A stretch of DNA of 61,033 bases from Candidatus Cloacimonadota bacterium (GTDB lineage Bacteria; Cloacimonadota; Cloacimonadia; JGIOTU-2), in contig JAGXLO010000005.1 of assembly GCA_018334695.1 (NCBI GenBank), positions 1 through 61,033 on the forward strand. Direction: 5' to 3'. This document shows positions 1 to 8,657 of this stretch, piece by piece. The notes beneath the pieces were generated by a model. The model saw nothing but the letters and a program-made list of their open reading frames with translations. It had not been told where the DNA came from and made no database searches. The position numbers and the translations under genes are program-made. The first letter of the stretch is position 1. Each line of letters starts with the position of its first letter.

Positions 1-97
1 AGAAAGGAAGTGATGTCATATGATTGTTTAGAAAGTCATCAAAAATAATCTTGAATTAAGATAACAAAAACAAAGAAAATAAAGAAAGGATATAATT

Positions 98-1024
98 ATG
101 AAAAAAGTAATTTATTTCGCGGTTATTGTTAGTATTGTTGCTCTTTCATTGTCTTGCACCGCAGCTGAGAAATCAAGTCTGTGGCAAGCATATGAAAGAT
201 ATTTTGTAAATGCCAAATACGTTGACCTTACTCATCCATTTGAACCTGATATGCCCGTATGGCCAGGTTTTGGCAATGCAGAATTTATGCCCACAAAAGC
301 TGGTGCCGATATGGGTTCTTACGCCTCGAAAGGTGATGTATATACCTACGAAGACCACGGTTTTGTTGCAACTTCTTATAACTTAACAACCGACCAATAT
401 GGTACACAATTAGATCCACCAGCCCATTGGGCTCCGGAAGGCGCTACAATTAGTGATATCCCTGCAACTTATGCTATAAGACCACTCGTTGTAATTGATG
501 TCCATGAAAAAGTTGCAGAAAATACTGGCTATCACTTACAAGTCCAGGATATTAAAGATTGGGAAAAAGAATACGGTAAAATACCCGAAGGTTCTGTAGT
601 TATGGTCCGTTCTGATTATTATAAAGGCTGGAAAACCAATCCGGATTTTGCTGCCAAACCATTTCCGGGTGTAAGTCTAGATGCTGCAAAATTCCTTCAT
701 CTTGAAAGAGATATCTTGTTCCATGGTCACGAACCACTGGACAGTGATACTACAGCTACATTGGTCACTGAAGACTGGCTGCTTCATAATCAATACTGCC
801 AGGCTGAAGGTGTTATGAATTTGGATAAAGTTCCCGAAAAAGGAGCTTTGATTGCTATCGGTTTTGCAAAACCAATGAATGGAACAGGTGGCTATGCAAG
901 ATATATTGCCATTTGTCCTCCTGACTGGGATTATGGCGAATCAATAAAAGAAAATATGGGTGCACCACTTCCAACTTTTGATGACCTGCACTGGGATGAA
1001 GACGCAGGAATGAGAGTACGATAA
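98..1024 (+). CDS. Secreted cyclase-family protein (kynurenine formamidase-like hydrolase), probable lipoprotein
   Basis: 308 residues. A hydrophobic N-terminus ends in LSLSC at about residue 20, a relaxed lipobox, so the protein is probably exported and lipid-anchored. The body matches the cyclase family (PF04199), metal-dependent hydrolases that include kynurenine formamidase. The usual metal motif HxGTHxDxPxH appears here as QYGTQLDPPAH, with both early His positions replaced, while the later HGHEPLDSDTT stretch is kept. I recall this QYGTQLDPPAH variant from a distinct subgroup, so it is probably not decay. ATG follows AAAGGAT. It is 32 bp upstream of an outer-membrane barrel gene, so the two may be co-expressed. 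The substrate cannot be read from sequence. Confidence 0.8.
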   Translation: MKKVIYFAVIVSIVALSLSCTAAEKSSLWQAYERYFVNAKYVDLTHPFEPDMPVWPGFGNAEFMPTKAGADMGSYASKGDVYTYEDHGFVATSYNLTTDQYGTQLDPPAHWAPEGATISDIPATYAIRPLVVIDVHEKVAENTGYHLQVQDIKDWEKEYGKIPEGSVVMVRSDYYKGWKTNPDFAAKPFPGVSLDAAKFLHLERDILFHGHEPLDSDTTATLVTEDWLLHNQYCQAEGVMNLDKVPEKGALIAIGFAKPMNGTGGYARYIAICPPDWDYGESIKENMGAPLPTFDDLHWDEDAGMRVR

Positions 1025-1056
1025 TAAATTAATATTACTTTAAAAAAGGAGAAACG

Positions 1057-2289
1057 ATGACTAAAAAAATAATAGTAATCTTAACATTAATGGTATTTAT
1101 TGCCTCGATTGCTTTTGCTGAAAAGCCAGAGGTAGAATATCATAGTTTATTCTACATTTATTCATTTAGCTGGCAAAATGCTGATTTTGATAGCGATACA
1201 GATGACAACGATCAACATTACTACCTGCATGGTGACTTCTCGATTGACGCCGATTATGGTAATGGCGTAGGTTCTAAACTTACTTTAGGTGCCTGGGGTA
1301 ACTTTGGCAGACATGCTATTACAGCCTCAGGACCAGAAACCGGAGTTGCTTTAAGAGAAGCATATCTCAATGTGGATAATTTCTTTGATACCCCCATCTC
1401 TATGAAAGTTGGTAAACAACATGTTTGTTATGGTGATCAGGTTTTTGACGGTGGCGAAGATGGCTTTATGGGTGCTACACTCACCTATGGTTCAGACATG
1501 TTCGATATGGATCTTATGAGCTTGAGACTGGAAGAAGGTGGCGGAACAAATTATATCGGAAGTATCACTGACTCAGTACCTCATGACTGGAACTTGTATG
1601 GTGCCTGGGGTAATATCAAAATGGATAATATAAACATCAACCCCTATGGCTTCATGAGAACTCGTGGTGATGCTAAACCCATGTGGCTTGGTCTGAGAAG
1701 TGATGGTTCCCCCATGAACGGTCTTAACTATTCTGCTGAATTTACCATGATGATGGGCGAAGATGCTGCCGGAACTAAATATGCCGGTAACCATTATATG
1801 GGAAGACTCGATTATAACTTCCCGGATATGCCCTTGAGCCTTGGTGGTGGATATGTAAACCTTAGTGGCAATGACCCCTCTACAGATGATAACGAACTTT
1901 ATGAATCCCCCTCTTGGGGACCCTATACATTTGGTTTCTATAAAGGATGGCCCGGTTTTGGACCCGCACATCTTCTGCGCTCTGCCTATGGATTCTCTTT
2001 GACAGCTCCCTGGGCTGGAATGGTAACTAATACCAATATCATGAATGGTCACATCGGTTATAGTATGGGAAAATTCGATATGAGAGCAGATTTCTTCAAA
2101 TATGCTAAAAACGAAGTGGCTTCTGGAATGGATGAAGATATGGGAACTGAAATGGCTCTGATGTTGCAATATCACTACAAAGATACTATTACATTTGGTG
2201 CTACCGGTGGTTATTGGACTCCCGGTGATTACTTTAGTGGCGACGATCCCATGATGGGTGGTTATATTTGGACTGCTATAGGATTCTAA
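1057..2289 (+). CDS. Outer-membrane beta-barrel protein (porin-like)
   Basis: 410 residues with a clear signal peptide (KK, hydrophobic core, cleavage near FAEKP). The mature part is rich in alternating aromatic/Gly beta-strand segments and Asp/Gly turns and ends in Phe (WTAIGF), as expected for BAM-inserted barrels. The start has a strong AGGAGAAACG ribosome-binding site. It follows the cyclase-family lipoprotein and is closed by a good terminator, so this two-gene unit is probably separate from the downstream aldehyde oxidoreductase. No specific porin family is recognised; it could be an alginate-export-type or generic substrate porin. Confidence 0.75.
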   Translation: MTKKIIVILTLMVFIASIAFAEKPEVEYHSLFYIYSFSWQNADFDSDTDDNDQHYYLHGDFSIDADYGNGVGSKLTLGAWGNFGRHAITASGPETGVALREAYLNVDNFFDTPISMKVGKQHVCYGDQVFDGGEDGFMGATLTYGSDMFDMDLMSLRLEEGGGTNYIGSITDSVPHDWNLYGAWGNIKMDNININPYGFMRTRGDAKPMWLGLRSDGSPMNGLNYSAEFTMMMGEDAAGTKYAGNHYMGRLDYNFPDMPLSLGGGYVNLSGNDPSTDDNELYESPSWGPYTFGFYKGWPGFGPAHLLRSAYGFSLTAPWAGMVTNTNIMNGHIGYSMGKFDMRADFFKYAKNEVASGMDEDMGTEMALMLQYHYKDTITFGATGGYWTPGDYFSGDDPMMGGYIWTAIGF

Positions 2290-2307
2290 AATCAATTTAG
2301 TTAATTT

Positions 2308-2347
2308 AAGAGGTATAGGGCAGTCAAATTATGCCTTATACCTCTTT
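2308..2347 (+). terminator. Rho-independent terminator after the porin gene
   Basis: A 14-bp stem with one G-U pair (AAGAGGTATAGGGC against GCCTTATACCTCTT), an 11-nt loop and a run of T. It lies 18 bp after the porin stop codon. Confidence 0.85.
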
Positions 2348-2455
2348 TTCTTTAAATATTTTATCAAAAAAAATTTACCCAACTTTATATTTTTAAATAA
2401 ATTTTTAAAAAATAAATGCAACTTCAAAAAATAAATAAATTACTAGGAGTTATCT

Positions 2456-4225
2456 ATGTCATATACAGGAAAATGGATACACATTGATTTGTCCACAGGA
2501 GAATACAAAACAGGTGAACCCGATCAAGAACTTTTAGAAAAATATATAGGTGGAAAAGGACTTGGATTTGCCTTGTTAAATAAGATGGCCCCCAAACCTG
2601 ATCCATTGGGTTCAGAGAATCCATTGATATTTATCAATGGTCCTTTTACAGGTTCAAAAGTGCAGACCAGTGCCAGAACTGCGTTAGTTAGTAAATCACC
2701 CTTAACAAATTCTATCCATGATTGCCACTGTGGAGGCTTTTTTGGTCCTGCTTTAAAAAGAGCCGGATATGATTATCTAATAGTTACCGGTAAATCAGAA
2801 AAACCTGTTTATATTTATATCTACGAAGATAAAATAGAAATAAAGGATGCTACAGACTTTTGGGGTAAAGGCATCTTTGAAACAAATGACAAATTAATTG
2901 AAATACATAAAGGTAATGATCCCAGAATTGCTGCTATAGGACAGGCAGGCGAAAACTTATCCAGAATGGCTTGTATCGGAGTAGATAAACACAGGCAATT
3001 TGGAAGAGGTGGTCTGGGTGCTGTGATGGGCTCCAAAAAACTTAAAGCCGTAGTTGTAGATGGAAAAAAGGCCATCGAATATTACGATGAAGAGAAGTTT
3101 AAAAAATTGAATAAAAAATTTGCAAAAGATCTTCTTACTTCTGATGATATAAAAGATAGACGCAAAAAGGGAACACTAAGAACTCTGCGGCAAGCTCAAA
3201 CATTTAGATTTTTACCCACTAAAAATTATCAAGAGGTCGAATATGATGAATTTGAGAACTTGACCTCAGAAACAGCCAGAAAAGTTTTGGATTGGGAAGA
3301 TACTAGTTGCTATGGCTGTGCTATTCAATGCTCTAAATGGGCTAAATGGGATGGACATAAAATTGAAGGCCCCGAGTATGAAACTACAGCTTTTCTTGGT
3401 TCCGGATGTGATATTAGTGATATAAAAGATGTATCTTTTGCTAATGAAATATGTAATGATGTTGGTCTTGATACCATAAGTACAGGTGTAACCTGTTCCT
3501 TTGCTATGGAATGTTACGAAAAAGGTTTATTAGATAATTGGGATGGCTTGAAATTGGAATGGGGTAACGCAGAAGCACAAAGAGAATTTCTAGAAATGAT
3601 CACTTATAGAAAAGGAATTGGTAAAATATTTGCTGATGGCACAAAAGTTGCCTCTGAAAAGATTGGTAAAGGCAGTGAAAAATTTGCAATGAATGTTTTT
3701 GGAATGGAAATATCAGGTGTTAATCCGCTGGGTTCTCTTACGATGGGCGTAGCCGACGTTGTATCTGACTTTGCCAGCCATACTCGTCTTTGGTGTACTG
3801 AAGCAGAAATGGGCGAAGACTTTAAGATTGAGGACATTCCTGAAACTGTAGCTAAAGGATTGGATGAAGTTAATACTAGAAACAGTCTTATAGCCTGTGA
3901 CTTTGTCTCTTTAGGTTTGGGTAGAATGGTTCCACTTCTTAATGCTGCCATCGGTTCTGATTATACTGAAGAGGCTTTGATGGAAGTAGGCAGAAGAATT
4001 ACTCATCTTTCCAGAGTATATAATTTAAGAAATGGTAGAACATATAAAGATGATATCCTGCCTGAACGCTTTTTCAACGTAAAATCCCTGGCTGGTTTTA
4101 TGGAAGGCAAAGTTCTAGATAAAGAGTTTTTCAAAGATTTAGTACATCAGGTTTATGAAATACGTGGCTGGAACGATAAAGGAGAACCTACCGAAGAAAT
4201 TTTGAAAGAATATAGTATAAAATAA
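2456..4225 (+). CDS. aor: Aldehyde:ferredoxin oxidoreductase (tungstopterin enzyme)
   Basis: 589 residues, close to the family's usual 600 or so. The N-terminal domain has the family start (GKWIHIDLSTG, then YIGGKGLGF) and the pterin-binding region with QFGRGGLGAVMGSKKLKA. The [4Fe-4S] ligands are visible as C285, C288 and C292 (CYGCAIQC) and C481 near the C-terminus (LIACDFVSLG). The enzyme oxidises aldehydes to carboxylic acids with ferredoxin as acceptor, using a tungsten bis-pterin cofactor, in the cytoplasm. Start ATG follows TAGGAG. The aldehyde substrate is unknown, and paralogues in this family can act on other substrates. A cofactor-carrier-like gene follows after 39 bp. Confidence 0.93.
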   Translation: MSYTGKWIHIDLSTGEYKTGEPDQELLEKYIGGKGLGFALLNKMAPKPDPLGSENPLIFINGPFTGSKVQTSARTALVSKSPLTNSIHDCHCGGFFGPALKRAGYDYLIVTGKSEKPVYIYIYEDKIEIKDATDFWGKGIFETNDKLIEIHKGNDPRIAAIGQAGENLSRMACIGVDKHRQFGRGGLGAVMGSKKLKAVVVDGKKAIEYYDEEKFKKLNKKFAKDLLTSDDIKDRRKKGTLRTLRQAQTFRFLPTKNYQEVEYDEFENLTSETARKVLDWEDTSCYGCAIQCSKWAKWDGHKIEGPEYETTAFLGSGCDISDIKDVSFANEICNDVGLDTISTGVTCSFAMECYEKGLLDNWDGLKLEWGNAEAQREFLEMITYRKGIGKIFADGTKVASEKIGKGSEKFAMNVFGMEISGVNPLGSLTMGVADVVSDFASHTRLWCTEAEMGEDFKIEDIPETVAKGLDEVNTRNSLIACDFVSLGLGRMVPLLNAAIGSDYTEEALMEVGRRITHLSRVYNLRNGRTYKDDILPERFFNVKSLAGFMEGKVLDKEFFKDLVHQVYEIRGWNDKGEPTEEILKEYSIK

Positions 4226-4264
4226 TTTTTTGAAATTATACTTCACAAGAATTATATTTTTAAT

Positions 4265-4702
4265 ATGCGAAAAAAATTAATCGCCGTGATTGGCGGACAT
4301 AAAGCAGAAGAAGAAACTAGTAAAATTGCATTTGCTGTAGGAAAAATTATCGCAAAAAATAATTGCATCCTGATTTGTGGAGGCAAGGGTGGGGTGATGG
4401 AAGCTGCCGCCAAGGGAGCAAAGCAAAATAAGGGCACGACAATTGGTATTTTACCTGGAACAGAGAAAGAAGAAGCAAACGATTTTATAGACATCGCTAT
4501 TCCCACTGCCCTTTCCTCCGCCAGAAATGCTGTTATAGCAAGAGCCTGTGACCTGGCTATCGCTATAAATGGCAGCTATGGTACTCTATCCGAGATCGCT
4601 CTTTGCCTGGCTATGAATAAAAAAGTACTGGGAATACGTACTCATGATGTGGCAGGGATTATTAAATTGAACGGAGTTGATGAAATCACAAAATACTTGT
4701 AA
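4265..4702 (+). CDS. TIGR00725/SLOG-fold protein, molybdenum-cofactor-carrier-like
   Basis: 145 residues with a Rossmann-like SLOG fold (LOG/lysine-decarboxylase-like group). It has an N-terminal AVIGG turn, GGKGGVMEAAAKGA (about residues 39-52) and GSYGTLSEIALCLAMNKKV, which correspond to the nucleotide/phosphate-binding loops of the family. Members related to Chlamydomonas MCP bind molybdenum cofactor; other SLOG proteins are cytokinin-activating nucleosidases. Its position 39 bp after the tungstopterin oxidoreductase, same strand, makes a role in holding or delivering the pterin cofactor attractive, but that is inference. No Shine-Dalgarno is obvious, consistent with translational coupling. 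Confidence 0.75.
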   Translation: MRKKLIAVIGGHKAEEETSKIAFAVGKIIAKNNCILICGGKGGVMEAAAKGAKQNKGTTIGILPGTEKEEANDFIDIAIPTALSSARNAVIARACDLAIAINGSYGTLSEIALCLAMNKKVLGIRTHDVAGIIKLNGVDEITKYL

Positions 4703-4731
4703 TTAATTATATTTAAAAATTGAATTGCTAA

Positions 4732-6213
4732 TTATTCCATTTCTTCATAAGTAGAAACAACATACTCAAAAAGGTCTTTTCCAAAATCAGAAACGATAGT
4801 TACGTTTTCTAAATTTGGCTCAACATTGTTAAGGTATTGCATTCTGAGATAATCACCATTATATAACTCGGGTATTATGCCGGCAAAAAAGAAACCAAGC
4901 TTTTCGACTTTAGCACAATAAATCTGGGTAAGGGAATTTGATAAAGGCAAGTCAACATAAATACATTCAATTTTTTTCACACATAATTCCTTCAATCTAT
5001 AACTAAGCATATCCTCAAAGTCATTGCCATATTCCAGTATTTTTAGAAAGGCTCTAGCCGGTTCCTTTTGGATTTTAGCTTCTATTTGCGTCTTTTCTGC
5101 CATCGTTCGGTCCCATTTCTTCTTATTAATTTTACATATTTCTCTGGATAAATTGTTTTGCTGGAAGATTTTTGCGATAATAGATTTGTGATGAAATGGG
5201 GGATAAACTTTTCTTGTTGGTTCTTTTGCAATTTTATAATAGAATAAAACTGTTGTTTCTCGTTTTGTTCTCTTCTGCTTATCAATTTTTTTAAAGTGCA
5301 TTGTTACAGGGGTAAAGGCAATTAGAAAGCCAGTTTCATTTGCACCCAAAGAAATATTGCCCTTCTGCGTATAAGGATGAACTGCTACGGCTTCACTATA
5401 AATTCCATACATCCCCCTATCTTTGGCATAGTCTGCCAGATACAATTTCATCCTTTTAAAAAGTCCCCGTCCTCTAAATCTAGGATCCACAATTGCCATA
5501 CCTGTTTCACCAACTTTTGAGTTTGGCTTATCCAAAAGCAAAGCTAAATGCCCTATGATCTCACCTTCAGGAGATAGCACTACACTAGAGTGAAGCTGTC
5601 CCGACTTAATCATTTCTTTTACTTTTTCCGGGTAGTAGACAAACTCTTTACCATAAGTATAACCATAAGAACGATACATACAGCGTGCAACTCCCACACT
5701 ATCCTTCTCTTCCAGCATTCTAAATTGCAGTGTAACATCTTTGGGTGCTTTTCCTACAGATTTTGGCTGTTCTGTAAGTTGATATTCCTTAATATTCTTA
5801 TATTCTAAATTTTTAATAAATTTTATGCTCTTCCCTCTTCTGCCTAAATTGGAAAACTCTACTTCATCTGCAAAAGCTTTCATCAGCATAATCCCCACAC
5901 CACTTTTTGTATTTTTTGCAGCTCTGTTAAAATCAAAAGGTAACCCCCTGTCCTCCACCGAAATTTCTATTTTACCCGGTTGCCGTGAAACAATAATATC
6001 AAAACTTCCCGCTTCATACTCCGGAAAAGCATGCTGAATAACATTCATAGCTGCTTCTTCTACAACTAATCTTAATTTTCTTTTATCAGCTACTGCAATC
6101 CCTTGCTTACTTGAAATTTCTATAATAAAATCTAAGATTTCTGGAAGATATTCTTTCTTTGCCTGGCAGGTTATCTTTGCAATCATTTTGAAAATATTTT
6201 TTTGATTTTTCAT
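4732..6213 (-). CDS. Fusion of RsbW/anti-sigma-type ATPase domain with GNAT acetyltransferase domains
   Basis: 493 residues from the ATG at 6213 (a TTG at 6231 and an ATG at 6186 are alternatives). Residues about 10-125 form a HATPase_c_2 domain: N-box VVEEAAMNVIQHAF, G1 box EDRGLPFDF and G2 box GVGIMLMKAFADEVEF. A GNAT domain follows (about 155-290) with the acetyl-CoA loop region DPRFRGRGLFKRM. The C-terminal part (about 330-485) looks like a second, degenerate GNAT-like half (LGFFFAGIIPELYNGDYLRM). The family combination suggests a regulator that couples a serine-kinase-like ATPase to acyl transfer. No anti-sigma antagonist or sigma factor lies next to it. Transcribed convergently with the SLOG gene. 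Confidence 0.8.
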   Translation of the reverse strand: MKNQKNIFKMIAKITCQAKKEYLPEILDFIIEISSKQGIAVADKRKLRLVVEEAAMNVIQHAFPEYEAGSFDIIVSRQPGKIEISVEDRGLPFDFNRAAKNTKSGVGIMLMKAFADEVEFSNLGRRGKSIKFIKNLEYKNIKEYQLTEQPKSVGKAPKDVTLQFRMLEEKDSVGVARCMYRSYGYTYGKEFVYYPEKVKEMIKSGQLHSSVVLSPEGEIIGHLALLLDKPNSKVGETGMAIVDPRFRGRGLFKRMKLYLADYAKDRGMYGIYSEAVAVHPYTQKGNISLGANETGFLIAFTPVTMHFKKIDKQKRTKRETTVLFYYKIAKEPTRKVYPPFHHKSIIAKIFQQNNLSREICKINKKKWDRTMAEKTQIEAKIQKEPARAFLKILEYGNDFEDMLSYRLKELCVKKIECIYVDLPLSNSLTQIYCAKVEKLGFFFAGIIPELYNGDYLRMQYLNNVEPNLENVTIVSDFGKDLFEYVVSTYEEME

Positions 6214-6400
6214 ATGTTTTCCGTAACTCAAATTTCTTTTATGGAAAGAAAGTGTTAAATAGGTGTCAATATTTTTTTAGCATTTAAGAATTATTTCGAT
6301 CACAAAAATTGACTCTAAAAGATGATAAAAATTACTTTAGATTTAATATTTCAAAAAATGATTATTGCGGTGATCATACAATTGAAAACAGGAGATAAAA

Positions 6401-7327
6401 TTGATAGAAATAAAAAATGTTTCCAAAAATTATGGTGAGATTCAAGCTCTTAAAAATGTATCATTTGAGATTAATTCGGGAGAGTTGTTTGGATTGCTTG
6501 GACCCAATGGCGCCGGTAAGACAACTCTGATTAATTTATTAAATACTTACCTCCCCCTTAAAGCCGGTTCAATAACTATTAATGGTTTATCAATAAAGAG
6601 TGACGTAAAAGAGCTTAAACAGATAATGGGGGTAGTTCCTCAAGAAATTTCTCTCTATGAAGAACTTACTGCTATGGAGAATATGAAATTCTGGGGAAAT
6701 AATTATAGAATAAAGAGCGAAATTTTGAAAGACAGAATTGAATATTATCTAAAACTAACAGGATTATACAAAAGAAGGCATTCCCCTGTTGCAGAATATT
6801 CAGGAGGCATGAAAAGAAGATTAAATATCGCCTCTAGCCTTTTACATGAGCCCAAAATACTTATGATGGACGAACCTACTGTAGGTGTTGATCCACAATC
6901 CAGAAACTATATATTTGAATTGATAGAAAAATTGCATGAAGAAGGTAGAACGATAATTTACACTACTCATTACATGGCAGAGGCAGAAAGATTGTGTGAG
7001 AGGATTGCAATAATTGATTATGGCAAAATCATTGCCCTGGGAACAAAAGAGGAACTTTATAAAATTTTGGAACACAAAAATGCCCTTCACCTCACATTTA
7101 TTGATAAAATAGATTCTGAAGAAGTACAAAAAATTGTGCCAGAATTTGATATTAGAAAAAAATCCAAAAATTCAGTCTACATTTCAGGTGATAATCTCAT
7201 AAAAAGAATTCCCAATATTTTGAAAAAATTAGAGCAGTATAAAAATGAGACGGTAGATATTCATATTATCAGACCTAATCTGGAAAATGTATTTTTGCAG
7301 TTAACCGGAAGGGAGCTTAGAGAGTGA
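6401..7327 (+). CDS. ABC-2 type transporter, ATP-binding protein
   Basis: 308 residues. Walker A GPNGAGKT at residues 34-41, signature YSGGMKRR, Walker B ILMMDEP followed by the D-loop and an H-loop (YTTHYMAEAE). The C-terminal 80 residues are the extra domain typical of drug/polysaccharide-type ABC-2 exporters. Start is TTG at 6401 behind GGAGATAAAA; this fits the conserved MIEIKNVSKNYG beginning. The stop overlaps the GTG start of the permease gene by 4 bp, so the two subunits are translationally coupled. Substrate unknown. Confidence 0.92.
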   Translation: MIEIKNVSKNYGEIQALKNVSFEINSGELFGLLGPNGAGKTTLINLLNTYLPLKAGSITINGLSIKSDVKELKQIMGVVPQEISLYEELTAMENMKFWGNNYRIKSEILKDRIEYYLKLTGLYKRRHSPVAEYSGGMKRRLNIASSLLHEPKILMMDEPTVGVDPQSRNYIFELIEKLHEEGRTIIYTTHYMAEAERLCERIAIIDYGKIIALGTKEELYKILEHKNALHLTFIDKIDSEEVQKIVPEFDIRKKSKNSVYISGDNLIKRIPNILKKLEQYKNETVDIHIIRPNLENVFLQLTGRELRE

Positions 7328-8622
7328 AAGTCTTTAATCTGATTAAAAAAGATATACAAATATTTTTGAAATCCAAATCATCAGTTGTGCTTACATATTT
7401 AGTACCAATGATTTTAAGCCTTGTATTCGGTCTCGTATTCGGTGGTGTAGGTGGTTCTAGTGGAATGAATGAAATTAAAATTTTGCTTGTGGATGGAGAT
7501 AAAACTGAAATCTCCAGAGAATTTACCAGTGCACTTGATAGTTTGCCAGAACTGATTGTCAATACAGAATATACAAAAAACGATAGTACCTATTTGCTTG
7601 ATGTAAAAACTATGGATGAACTGATAATAAAAGGCAAAAGGGGATTAGGTATTTATATTCCTGCCGGATTTGCTGATAAATTGAAACAGGGTACAAAGCT
7701 GCCTCTGGAAATTCATTATGATCCAAAAAATCAAATTCAATACGGTATGGTAAACGGTCTTTTGCAAAAAACAATAATGTCCAAGTTCCCTATGGTAATG
7801 CTAAATGGTCTAATGTCGAAATCTGAAGAATTTTTAGGGAAAGCCAGGCATGAGATGTTTCAGTCTGAAATGGAGACTACCATAAAAAATTATTTCCCTG
7901 TAGGTGAAGGTGATGTAATGAAAGGTTCGACAGGCAGCCTGCCTGCAGAAGCTCCTAACATTTTTGATAATCCTCTTGAAATTGAACAGGTTAAATTACT
8001 GGGAGAAGAAAAGAGTAATCCCATGTATTCCCAGTATGTAGCTGGTATGGCTGTTCTGTTTTTGCTTTTTTCCGTTACTTACAGTGGAGCTTCACTTCTG
8101 GAAGAAAAAAATGCCGGTACAATAAAAAGACTTTTGATTTCTCCCATTTCACGCGGACAGATATTAACTGCTAAAATGATATTTACAAGTATAGTTGGTA
8201 TAAGCCAATTAACTGTATTATTTATATTTGGTTGGCTGGTTTTCGGATTAAATATTTTTCAGGCTATACCAACCTTGCTCGTATTAATTGTTGTTACTTC
8301 ACTTGCCTGTTCTGCACTTGGCATTTTCATTGCAGCTATTTGCAATAATTTGAGAACAGTACAAAGCCTATCTACTTTAATAATCTTAACCATGTCCCTG
8401 CTGGGAGGAAGTATGGTGCCAACGATAGTCATGCCAAAATATTTGCAGACTGTTGGCAAATTCACTTTAAACTACTGGGCTATGCATGGTTTTAATAGTA
8501 TATTCTGGCGCAATCTTCATCTGGGAGACATTATGCTGGATGTAGCCGTACTATTTGGAATATTTATTGTCTTTTATTTTACAGGTGTACGGATTTTCAA
8601 AAAAAGGCTTGTAACTTATTAA
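7324..8622 (+). CDS. ABC-2 type transporter permease
   Basis: 432 residues with the ABC-2 membrane architecture: one N-terminal membrane helix (about 20-40), a large extracytoplasmic region (about 45-235) and five or six C-terminal helices (about 240-430), including AGMAVLFLLFSVTYSGASLLEE and a GGSMVP segment. It starts with GTG overlapping the ATPase stop. Partner of the preceding ATPase; probably an exporter of lipid, drug or polysaccharide. Convergent with the EamA gene, with only 35 bp between and no clear terminator. Confidence 0.9.
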   Translation: MKVFNLIKKDIQIFLKSKSSVVLTYLVPMILSLVFGLVFGGVGGSSGMNEIKILLVDGDKTEISREFTSALDSLPELIVNTEYTKNDSTYLLDVKTMDELIIKGKRGLGIYIPAGFADKLKQGTKLPLEIHYDPKNQIQYGMVNGLLQKTIMSKFPMVMLNGLMSKSEEFLGKARHEMFQSEMETTIKNYFPVGEGDVMKGSTGSLPAEAPNIFDNPLEIEQVKLLGEEKSNPMYSQYVAGMAVLFLLFSVTYSGASLLEEKNAGTIKRLLISPISRGQILTAKMIFTSIVGISQLTVLFIFGWLVFGLNIFQAIPTLLVLIVVTSLACSALGIFIAAICNNLRTVQSLSTLIILTMSLLGGSMVPTIVMPKYLQTVGKFTLNYWAMHGFNSIFWRNLHLGDIMLDVAVLFGIFIVFYFTGVRIFKKRLVTY

Positions 8623-8657
8623 TAATTTATTTGAATTAATATTTTAGATAAAGCTAA

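Noticed and set aside
1..48. A short frame ending in SYDCLESHQK and a stop at the left edge
   Set aside because: Fifteen codons without any recognisable feature. It could be the tail of an upstream gene, but nothing supports it.
1573..2295. A 240-codon open frame opposite the porin gene
   Set aside because: It is antisense to a well-supported signal-peptide barrel gene, has odd composition (many His, Ser, Ile) and no ribosome-binding site.
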